This document shows positions 13,501 through 25,500 of a DNA stretch of 64,000 nt, piece by piece. The notes under the pieces are model-generated. The model saw only the letters and a list, made by a program, of their open reading frames with translations, was not told the origin of the DNA and did no database searches. The translations under genes were made by a program, and so were the position numbers. The number at the start of each line of letters is the position of its first letter. Position 1 is the first letter of the stretch. Location of the stretch: assembly GCA_032622095.1 (NCBI GenBank), contig CP136062.1, positions 56,525,849 through 56,589,848 on the forward strand, in the 5' to 3' direction. This DNA is from Siphonodentalium dalli (taxonomy: Eukaryota > Mollusca > Scaphopoda > Gadilida > Siphonodentaliidae).

Positions 13501-16500
13501 AATCGATAGAGAGGTCATGTCAGAGAGTTCTCCATCTTGATGGCGTTTATGCACGATGGAGTAAATGTTAAATGATTTCCCCCAGATAATAGTTAATCAA
13601 TTTTGATGCTAATGGGCAGGTGATTCAAGTCAGTGACATCGAGATGTCAAATATACAGAAGAATGCACTTATTTGGTTCCATACCTTCATGGGTAATGAT
13701 TACCTTCCAAAAAAGGAAAAAAACTTGTCTGGAAGTTGCTGGAAAGATGATCAAAATATATGGAAGTCATGGCATATTTAGGAACGAATTGGGTTTTTGA
13801 CAGTGACACGTTTACTACACTCGAGGAGTTAGCATGTGTCATATATGTTCAACATTCGAGAATAGTGAATCAAGCTAGGCAGATAAATTCGAGAATCAGC
13901 AGAAGGTACTTGATATTTCTGCACTTCCACCATGTGATGAATCTTTAATTGTACACTCAAAATGAGCCAACATGATAGCAAAACAGTGGAGACTTGCAAC
14001 CGTTGCCAAATCAACCACTCCCGGTGTAGCAATTCATGGATGGACGGCCGATAGGCAGCCTGAGTTGTTTGAACCATTCTTCCCGCCAGATGTTGCACAG
14101 AAATTCTGTTGACTGATACCATCAAATTTGATGAAATTGACAGTGACAGTGAAGATGAGATTGCATAATCCGTGGGCAGAACTATTGCAATTTATGATAT
14201 GAATTCTATCAACTAGTATGAACGTCCTTTCGAATTTAGTATAGCATACAATTGAAAGCATTGAGAACACTATCTTGGGGTAGGGTTAAGTTTTACTTTA
14301 TTTCTTAATTCTGGTCTGGTACATGATTATAGCATATCATGTCTGATATTTGGGATGAATTTATGCTTATTGTGGAGCATGTTGTGCAGCTGTATCCATA
14401 AAACTGACAAAGTCATGGAAATTTTTCAAAAAATAATCAGAATTTTAGCTAATTTGCCCCAATAAAAATCTAAACTTTAAACAAAATAGACTCTACCATA
14501 ACATAAAGCTCCTCAGTTTTAGGGGGTGGGTTAAGTTCTTTGAAATATCTCGGCTTGTTGGATATCATTCCTTGTGATGTTGATATTAATAAATCAGGTA
14601 TATAATGCTGAAAATTTTGATGTACCACTGAGAGCTTTAAACAAAAAAATGAAAATTTTATAGGAAATTTTCTGGAAAACTTTTTTAAAAAAGCACCACA
14701 ATTTATGCATTTTTTTGGCATTTTCGTGAATTTTTCACAAAAATTGTTGGATAATATACCTTTTTGCACATCATAAATGGTAAGCAATCCAGATAGAATA
14801 AATAGAGAGTAATCAATTGGTTTCGATGATTACATGACATAATTCACGAGGGGAGCCGGGCCTGGTAAAACCCGAGTGAGCGGAGCGAACGAGTGTTTTA
14901 CCAATAGGACCGGCTACCCGAGTGAATTATGTCACGTAATCATCGAAACCAATTGATTATTCTGTTTATTACACACTTTCAACCACTAAAAGTTGCTAAT
15001 TCTAAAGAGAAGATGTGACAAAATAAGCCCAGATCAGCTGATTCTCCCATTTTGAACCCCAACGTACAGTTGCGCGTGCAGTTACGCGGATGGACACATA
15101 ATTTAAATAATTGTGACGTAACGATACCGATTTACCTCATAATTTGATGCGATTCATTTTTTAAAGTTTCGGAAATTTTCTGTAAAAATTGTGTTTATTC
15201 TGACCGAACAAGCATGGCACTTGGAACGGGATATTGTGAAGATTCTGATGGTGTGTGTAAATAATGTTGGTTCATACAGGAAATGTTTGGAAATCGTGCT
15301 AAAAGTAGAAAGATAAGTTTCGAAGTGACGATATATTAATCATTGACGTAAACAAACTCTCGAAGAGCAACACGTGGAAATTCAGCTCGGAACTGGATAA
15401 ATTTATTGTTCACATGGAATTGTTCATAGTTCATTTGACTGGAATATATATGACATCGTCCGAATCATCGGAGTCAATAATAGGTAAGATTCTTCTTCAT
15501 TTTACCAGTTTATTAACTGCTTCTGCATCATCGTTAGCAGTTGGTTTCTGTTCAACCTCAACCATGTTTGGGCCGCATAAAGTGAAAATAGTTCCGGCTT
15601 AGAGCGGAACTGTTCAAAATCGCGTGCTCTCACCGGTGACGTAATTCACAGGTGTGACATTATCACTTTTAACTCACCAAGAAATCCTTATAAATCACGT
15701 CTAAGTGTGAAATAAATATTTGATATTCAAGTTTATTTTATTCAACATTTGTCTTATTTTATTGGTTTTCCTGATTATACTGAAATTAGCAGGTCAAAAA
15801 CACCAAAAAGGCAAAAAAATAAATATTTTCCACCTGCTCCTCCCTGGATACCTCAGTGTATTGGAACCCCCATGGGGCAAGGATAATTGGAGATAGCATC
15901 AAAATTTCTACCCTTTCGTGTGACACTACCCTCATCTGGGGGCCGGTCTATATGGGATAACTACTCATCAATGATGCTTTAGTATAGAAAGGGTTAAACT
16001 TATTATCTGAACATTTCCTATGGGATAACACTCGTCAATGATGCTTTAGTATAGAAAGGGCTAAACTTATTATCTGAACATTTCCTATGGGATAATGACT
16101 CATCAATGATGCTTTAGTATAGAAAGGGTTAATTTATTAACTGAACATTTCCTATGGGATAACTACTCATCAATGATGCTTTAGTATAAAAAGGGTTAAA
16201 CATATTATGGACTTGTTCGTGTGCGTGAAACTGATAAGTTAATACTCAGGTGCTATGCCAACATGGGGAATGTAGGATTCTACTAACATCACCGAAAATT
16301 TCAAAGAAATCGATCATACCACTCCATAGAAAACATCATCTAAACTACGCCCAACTGTAAATATTTACATCTCGATTCAGGACGCAACTATCGGCGATAA
16401 TCTAACACAATTTCGCCATCGAGAGTCATTGCATTTAATTAATATATCAGAATAACGGTGTGTATCGACAATTTGGATTAATATTCATAACAAATAAGAA

Positions 16501-19500
16501 CTTTGAGCAGGATTATTCTCAATTTCTATTTGATCATCCTGCCAGAGTGTTTCACATCACTTTAAACAGTATTTATCTTACCCTCAATACATCAGACAGA
16601 TATGATATCATGATTTAATATAGAAGAGGGTGAAGAGAATCTAACAACAAGCAGATCACCTATTATCTTAAGTTAAAACCTAGCTCCTTTATTCTCCCTC
16701 GATCTGATATTTCTCCGAAAGGGCACTTTATATTATGCTTTATACCACAAGTCGACATTCGTAATCTAGAATGGTCATGTCTCCCGCAACATGCCCAATG
16801 AATGCCCACGGGGACCACTATTCGAGATATAGTTCGCTTCTAACACCCGCCCACAATAACAAACATCTGCATAGTGCTTATAACCCCCCACCTGATACAA
16901 TTCCTTGTCAGAAAAGGCAGCATGTTAATTTGCATACCAGTTGTATCTAACATATTCAAACATACACGTCATCATAATAGAGTTACTGTTCTTCTGTACA
17001 TAACTATATTACTTTGATGATTCGCGAATCAAATCTATCGTAAAATGCATTCGTGTCCAAAATACAGACAATTGCATTGACAGTATATATTACGCATATA
17101 TACTACGTTATATTAACAGCGAAAACAAATCTTGTATTATATGTTTGTGTAGTTTCGAACAATGCTGTAATGGGCAGCTGTATAATGCCTATACAATTGT
17201 TATCACAGGATATAGCCACGTGCAATCACCACTCACACGATTTGTGTCAATGGGCATGGTTTTGTTCTCAGCTGAGGACTATTTTGTATACATAAAACAT
17301 TCTTATATGTCGCATTTATCGAGATTTATCAGCATAGTTCATCAGTATATATTTCAAACCTGTGTTTTAAGCCAGTTAATGGAGTCGTGACTGGACATTT
17401 TAAAACTAAATGGTCCCGGGCTATGCCCACGACCACCTAGTTTACGAAAGTCCAGTAGCTCCTCCAATAACCCTGACTTAACTCCTCATAAGACCTTAAC
17501 AAGATTAAGGTTACAAGGACAGTTCTGATTGGGTAACTTATATTTCTATAGATATGTTTCGTCATTTAACCCTTTCATGACGGGAGCTTCCTGAAATTTT
17601 ACGAAAACCCTATGCCAATGTATTCTCTAATATATGCGAGTAACCATAGGTCGCCTCGCATATATAAGAGAATGTATTGGCTTAACAAATTTTATATTAT
17701 TTTTTTATAATTGTTAAAAATGTAAGAAAAAATTAAAAAAAATGATAAAAATAGTTAAAGAATGTAAGAAAACATGATAAAATATGATAAAATTGTTAGA
17801 GAATATAAGAAACAAGAGCTACGCTGGGCGTGCAATATACGGCCTCTCTTGGGTCGGCGGAAACTGGTAAAAAAGGGGCATAACTCTGGTAAAAATTGGC
17901 GGACGGAACTCAAATTTGAACTTGACCTGTGTTTTGGTGGGAGAAAATTATCATTGAATCCGATAAGCTCTAGTAAAGTTATCATCCGGACAACAAATTT
18001 CAGGGATTTTCTAAGTCAAATTACGTCAAACAAGTGCACCGCTGGGCGGAGGTAACGCCCCCGACTGTACAATCAGAGAGGATTTTTCTTATTTTTGTGC
18101 AAATGCTTATTAAATGGCACTTTGTAAAGTTATGTTATTCATGAGTAAACAATCCAAAATCAAGTTATCATCTGGAAACCAAAAAAAGTAGCAGAAAACC
18201 TGAATTTTCTAAGTCCAAAAAGGGGCGTAACTCTGGAAAAAATGGGCGGACAAAACCACGGCTGTGGGGAAATCTTGTCCTCCCGGCTGGTCTATTGGCA
18301 TACCAAATATCAACTGAATTGAATTAGCGAAACCAAAGTTATGAGTTGAAACGTTCGTATGCCACAGAAAACTGAAAATTGAAACGTTCGTACGGGTCAA
18401 CAATTTTCTAAGTCCAAAAAGGGGCGTAACTCTGGAAAAAATTGGCGGACGAAACCGCAGTTATGGGGAAATCTTGTCCCCCCGGCTGGTCTATTAGCAT
18501 ACCAAAGATCAACTGAATTAAGTTAGCGAAACCAAAGTTATGAGTTGAAACGTTCGGAAGGACGGAAGGACGGACGGACGGACGGAAGGACGGACGGAAG
18601 GACGGACGGAAGGACGGACGGAAGGATGGACGGAAGGACGGACGGAAGGACGGACGGACGGAGGGCTCCACTATATACCCCCAAATCTCCATCGGAGATC
18701 GGGGGCATAATAAGGGGCATAACTCCGGTGAAAATTGGCGGACGGAACCCAAATTCGAACTTTAGCTGTCTTTTCTCCTAATAAACCCACATACCAAATT
18801 TGATTGAAATCGGTTCACTCTAACTAAAGTTATCATCCGGACAACAAATTTCAGGGATTTTCTAAGTCAAATTACGTCAAAAAAGGGGCCATAACTGTCG
18901 CAAAAATTATCGGATTAAAACAAAATTCACACTTGAGCTGTATTTCGATATATGTAATCCACAAAAAAACGGGTTTTGCGTATAAACATTCCAAAATCGA
19001 GTTATCATCCGGAAACCAAAAAACATAAGAAAAACTGAATTTTCTGAGTCGAAAAAGGGGCATAACTCTGCCAAAAATGGTCGGACAGAACCCAAGTTCG
19101 AACTTGACCTGTGTTTTGGTGGGAGAAAGTAATATACCAAATTTGGATTCATTCCGATAAACTATACTAAAGTTATCATCCGGACAACAAATTTCAAGGA
19201 TTTTCTAAGTAAAAAAACGTCAAATAAGGGGCATAACTCCGGTGAAAATTGGCGGGCGGAACCCAAATTCGAACTTGAACTTACTTTTCGGCTAATAAAC
19301 ACACATACCAAATTTTATTAAATTTGGTTCACTCTAACTAAAGTTATCATCCGGACAACAGGTTAACGGACGCCCGCCAGCCCGCCCGGACGGACGCCCG
19401 GACGGACAGACCAATACTATAATACGGCCTTTTTTTCAAAAGGGCGTATAAAAATGATAAAAATTGTTAAGGAATATAAGAAAACATGATAAATTTTTTT

Positions 19501-22500
19501 TAAATTGTTAAAGAATGTAAGAAAAATTGTTAGGCCTATGATCGACTCGCATATATAAGAGAATACATTGGCACAGTGTCAATAATGTTGCGCCAGCACA
19601 GCTCCCATCATGAAAGGGTTAAGAAATTAATGTAGTCTGAGCAGGTCATTAGGCACATTGTGCTAAATGTGCTCCAACGACCACAGCGACGTAATCCTCA
19701 ATTAAACATACTCAAACTACATTCAATTCTTATATTTATATAGCTTTTCCATTATTAATTTCTACAAACTTATCTGAATTTTTTCTGCAGTTGGGTATTA
19801 TAGCATGCAGATGTGTAAGTTAGCCTAATATTCTACCTGTAAATTATCAATTTATTGGTAAAATTACCAATTTATTGAAATGCATGACTCAATTGGTAGT
19901 TGACCAATAACCGAGCAGGATTTACATTTACATAGGTTACATCAATATCAACAAATTCACCCTCTGGGAACCTCATTCTGCAGAGGCCTCAACTGCTATA
20001 GGAGACCTAGGGTCAGATTGAAGTTTCCCAGTTGAAGGTGATGTTTACCAGTTTGTCACATTTATTTTGCATTTTCTCTTCTGCAAACTAAGGGATAGAG
20101 AAACTGAACGGAAGGGAAAAAGTAACTAAAAACAATGTTAATTTGAGACTATAGATACTTCTCAGAAGAAGAGGCCTAAGCAGAATGAGTTCCCCAGAGG
20201 GTTAGTTTTGTGATGCTAGCCTGCTGTGCGGGGTAGCGTCACTAAATTCACCCTCTGGGATCCTCATTCTGCAAATGACAGACACACTATTTCAAGGCTT
20301 GTTCTCTTTGATTGGGGATGCAGACTCTCGTTGATCGGGATGCAGACTTACCAATTCTCGTTGATCGGGATGGAGACACACCAGTATCAGTGGTTTCCCC
20401 TCTCTGTCCTCGGGAACGGCACAGCTCTGCTCCAGGATGTCCTCGTCTATTTTTAAAGCGTAACTTCTTACAACAGTTTTCTATGCAAAGAAAATAAAAA
20501 TATGTTCTAAATAATCAAAATGTAACAGATATGAGAATATCTAAAAAAAAATTCTGGTATATATTGGATTTGGCTAATTTTTTGCTGTTGTAACTTGGAG
20601 TTGTTGGGTTTGGAATCCCGAAAATATCTTTAAAGGCATCCAAGACAATAGCAGTGGGTAAATGTGTAAAAAATATAAAAGTCTGTAAAAACATCTCCAC
20701 TAAGAAGAACATGGAGAAATAAATAAGCTTTGTTCTTATGTTCATTACTGATAGTTCTCCAATAATTAGACAAACATTGCTAATCTTGTAGTAAGTTAAC
20801 AAAATTTAATCTGAATATGATTTTTCAAGTTTACCATAAAGTTTTGATTAAACTTTGGTCCAAAATTTAATTTTTCATTCAGTTTAGACTTACTGAAGTT
20901 ATCTTCTGGAAACGAAAAAAGCAAACAGACGTACCAACAAATGGGTAGATATATGGCTAATAAGTTATGTGGCTAAAATAATTATGTGTCTAAAAATTTA
21001 TGTGGCTATCAAGTAGTTGATGAAATTTTATGTGGCTATCTACTAGCTGATAGGAATAAAATTTCAGATTATGGAATCAGAACATGAAGGAATTATAGCA
21101 GAAGTAGCTGATTGAAACTCAAAAGGTTGCATACAGCAACTAGGACAGTGGGATAGGAGAAACTGACCATCCGTGATTGGGTGACTAGCCACATAACTGT
21201 CCAAACACCTCCTATTGACAGATCATGGATATCCAAATCTATGGAGTTTTTGTTTTTAACTTTTGAGTGACTTTAAATTTAAATAGGCTGATAAGGCCAA
21301 ATAGCTAATTTTTGAGGGTTCATCTGAATTATGTTACGTGGCTAGCCATGCAACCAAAATTAGACACATAAATATACATTTTTCTTATAGATAGCCACTA
21401 GGCCTGCAACGATACACTTTGTCACGATATGATATGAATCACAATACACGATCAACGATATGATACATATCACGATACACTAAATTAGTTTTCCAAATGA
21501 ATACCGCCTGAATTATCAGAAACAACAAGTTTATAACTGGAGGTAGAATTCATTTTAAACTAAAAAGGAGTTTAATTGTTGGCTAGATGAGTCAAATATA
21601 CATAGTATACATGTAAACTTGAGAGATAATTGCAGGTTTTGATTTGTTGCACTATCGCATCTTCAGACATTACTTGATTTCCTGTATCGCGATATACATT
21701 AAACGATACGATACATGTATCGTTTGAAAGTGTATCGCGATACATTGATTTAAAGATGAATCGTTGCAGCCTTAATAGCCACATAAGTATCCAAATGTAA
21801 GATTGGACAGACGACTTGACAGTACGACAGACGGACTAATAACATAACATGTCCCATTTTTTTCAAAAAGCGTATAATAAGATAAACACCCTTTTATTGA
21901 GAGTCGGGACTTTTAGCAGTGATAAGTTTGATTCATTAGGTTCATCACGTCTCCTCAAGAGAGCTTTCATACGTTCGTCGATAGCATTGGCAACATAATT
22001 AATGTATTTTTCATCCCAAATAGATATGTCCTTTGATGAAGCACCACAACCTTCTGCTGCTTCTGAAAAATAGTAAAGAACATATATGTGTGATTTTATC
22101 CTGCATGACATATGTACTGCCTGAAAATATTATGCCGGATATTTGCAGAATGAGGTTCCCAGTGGGTGCATTTAGTGACGCAAGCATGCACCGTGGGCTA
22201 TCATCACCAAATTCATCCTCTGGGGACCTCAGTCTGCATGGCCTCATCTGCTATGGGAGATCAAAACTCAGATTTAAGTTCCCAGATCAGGAAATGGTGA
22301 TGTGCACCCATTGGGACCTCAATTATGTTTTGTGTTCTCTGCGAATTTAGGGATATAGAGAAATTTTATTTCATAATAAAGATACTTTCCAGAGAAGATG
22401 AGGCCCAAACAGAATTCACCCCTCTGGGGACCTCATTCTGCAAATGTCCGGCACCATATTTTCAAGCCTGATAATGTATACAATTAGTATTCATTCCCAA

Positions 22501-25500
22501 TTCTCTTATAATAAAAACACACTCGTTGCAAATGAGCCATGCCGAGTAACCCGACTGGCATTTATTGAAAATATGAAAAAAGGCAAGTGGGCACATGCAA
22601 TGATTACACATAATACAATTCTATAATCTATCTGGTTTGCGACGGCAGTCAGGTAAAAAAAAAACATTTAAAGGAGGAAACCTGCTTTCCGAAACACAGA
22701 CAAGCCGCAGATCAAATATTTGGAAATTCAGCACATTTATTATCATGTGCTACATGTGTATAAATACACAAGCATTAATCATATTTCATAAAATTACTTC
22801 ACATACAAAATCCATAGCTGTGTAACTTTCGTTAATTCATGATATATGAAATATACACTGAAAATGTTATGTAGTTACCAACTGTATAATTATATCACAC
22901 ACTGTGAAACATACGTGTTATTAAACCTTTCAGTGCCAAGTCCGATTTTTGTATCAACCCATATTTCCTTGATCATTTTTCAAATTTATTGATTATAATA
23001 ATGTGATACATTGATGGAAAGAGCTCTTAGAGCTCTTTCCATCAATGTATCACATTATTATCTATATCTATATTTGCGAATGTCTATCTGTCTTTCTGTC
23101 TGTCTGTCTTCTATAGATATTCACAGGGGACCACCTAGATGGCACAAAAAGGGTCTAATAGGGGTAACTTTTTACGAGAAAGATAATGGCGAGGGTTAGA
23201 ATTTTCTAAAGTGACGCCGTTGTTGTCAGGGGCAGAAAAAAAATTGTCGCCGATTGCCACCAAACTTATATATAATCATCCCCATAATATGAGGAATCTA
23301 ATGGTGTGGTTTAAATATGTCAAAAGTCGCGCCGTTTGCGTCAGGGATGCCCGGAAGGGGAGAGGGGCACCAAAATTGATCAAAATAATTTTAGCGCCGA
23401 ATTCCACCAGATTGATGCACATTCTTCTGAGATCTTCTCCATGATACAAGGAATCTTATTGTGTGATTTAAAGACACCAAATTGGTGTCGTTGGGATGAG
23501 AGATTTGAGGGGCGAAGGGCGGCTTCTAAATCTGATAAGAATTGGTTTAGTCGCCGATTGCCACGAAACTTATACAAATTCATCCCCATGGTATGAGGTG
23601 TCTAATTGCGTGGCTTAAAGCTGTCAAAAGTGGCATCATTCGAGTCAGGGGTGCACTGAAAGGGAGGGGGCACCAAAATTGATACACAATATTTTTAGCG
23701 CCAATTTTCACCAAATTGATACACATTCTTATCCATGATATGAGGAATCTAATCGTGTGATTTTAAAGAAGTCATATTGGTGCTGCTTTTGTGAGAGATG
23801 GGGGTGGGGTGGGCACTAAATTTGATAAAAAATTGTTTAGTTGCGGATTAGCACCAAACTTACAAATAATAATCTCCATGATATCAGGAGTCTAATTATG
23901 TGGCTTAAAGATGTCAAAAGTGGGGCCATTCGAGTCAGTGGTGCCTAGAGTGTGAGAGGGACACAAACAATATGTTTAGCGCCGATTTCCACCTGAGTGA
24001 TACATATTCTTCTCCGTGATACGAATAATCTAATTGTGTGGTTTAAATGCGCCATATTGGTGCCTTTTGTATGAGAGATATGCAATGGTGGTCCTAAATT
24101 TGATACGAATTTGTATACTCGCCAATTTTTATAAATTGTATATATATTCATCTCTATAATGAGTCTAAGTGTGTGGTTTAATGATGTCAAGAGTCCGAAA
24201 TATGGAAGGGAGGGTCACCAAAAACTTATAAAAATATGTTTAGTGCCAATTATCATCAAACTCATACACGTTCTTCTCAACTGATACAATGAATCGAATA
24301 TTTGCGAATACATGTATCTGTCTATGTTCTATATATAGCTTTAAGGGTACAATCGAGATGGCACCAAGGCGGTCTAACAGGGGTAACTTTTTACGAGTAA
24401 GATAATGGTGCGGGTTAAAATGTTCTAAAGTGACGTTGTTGATGTCAGGGGAAGGGCTATTTTTATCACAGATTTCGACCAAATTGATATATTATTCTTC
24501 TCCGTGATACGAGGAATATAAACGTGTGATTTAAAGACGCAAAATTTGTGCCGTTTGGGTGAGAGATGGGGGGGGGGGGTAATAACTATGATAAGAATTT
24601 GTTTAGTTGCCGATTACCACCAAATTTATATATAATCATCTCCATTATATAATGCAGGCATGAGTCTAATAGACGTGGTTTAAATATGACAAAAGTGGCG
24701 CGGTTCAAGTCATGCATGAGGGGAGTTGCACCAAGTTGATACAAATATATTTATCACTGATTCTACCAAATTTATGCATGTTTTTCTGTAATGATATGAT
24801 GAATTAAATCACATTTGGGGTTGTTTGGGTCATGGATGGCGAGGGGAGATTCACTAGCATTTATAAGATTGTTCAATTCGCCAATATCCAACAAAGTTAT
24901 ACATAGTCATCTACCAGGCCATCTCCATGTCGTACTAAGGAGTTTTTGGCATTCCAATTTCACAATCTCGACAAATGGTGACGAATTAAGTCACTTGAAC
25001 AGTTATATCTTCTCAACTGTCATAGTTAATTGGGGATGGAAATCAGTGCATTCCTATAATGATCTAGCAACACAGATACATAGAAGAAAGCATTAAAAGT
25101 ATATTTATATCAATCTATTTAAGATATACATATATATATTCATTCAAACTGAGGGACCTTGAATCGTCAGAGGATTGCATATTATAATGGCTCATGTATA
25201 TATTATAATCACGATTGAGTCTGTCCCATTCAATATAGTTTCCACAAAAAAGTTACAATTGCCAAGAGATATGGAAATGTAGATTGACGATGACCAAGAT
25301 ATGGAGCTTCAAAGTTGTTACTGACAGACTCATGGACAGACAGAGCCCATTTATATATCCCCCACCAAGTTTTGTTTGCGGGGGATAATAATAAACATTT
25401 CCAATATAGACTTAAATAACTGGGAAGGAGGATCCATTTAGTAAAGAAAGGGTTAGACTGGTTACCTGTAGCAATTTGTGCCTTGGTTTTCCAGCAGATA

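Larger units (their letters stand above)
9693..15950. mobile_element. Giant foldback element, 6.26 kb, TAT target duplication
   Basis: The left arm (9693-about 11235) and right arm (about 13645-15950) are long inverted repeats of roughly 1.4-1.5 kb once a 906-bp insertion in the right arm is removed. The ends read TAGACCGGCCCCCAGATGAG and its inverse. TAT precedes and follows the element, and the flanks rejoin as 'cattt-cctatgggataac', the unit of the adjacent 68-bp repeat, which proves the boundary. The 2.4-kb loop holds a degenerate tandem array. No transposase is recognised. A 3-bp duplication is typical of PIF/Harbinger-type or related DNA transposons, but TAT is not their usual TWA target, so the class is left open. 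Confidence 0.85.

Noticed and set aside
18408-18781. Arg/Pro/Ser/Phe-rich and Gly/Arg/Thr/Asp-rich frames
   Set aside because: They are translations of the GGAC/GGAA microsatellite.
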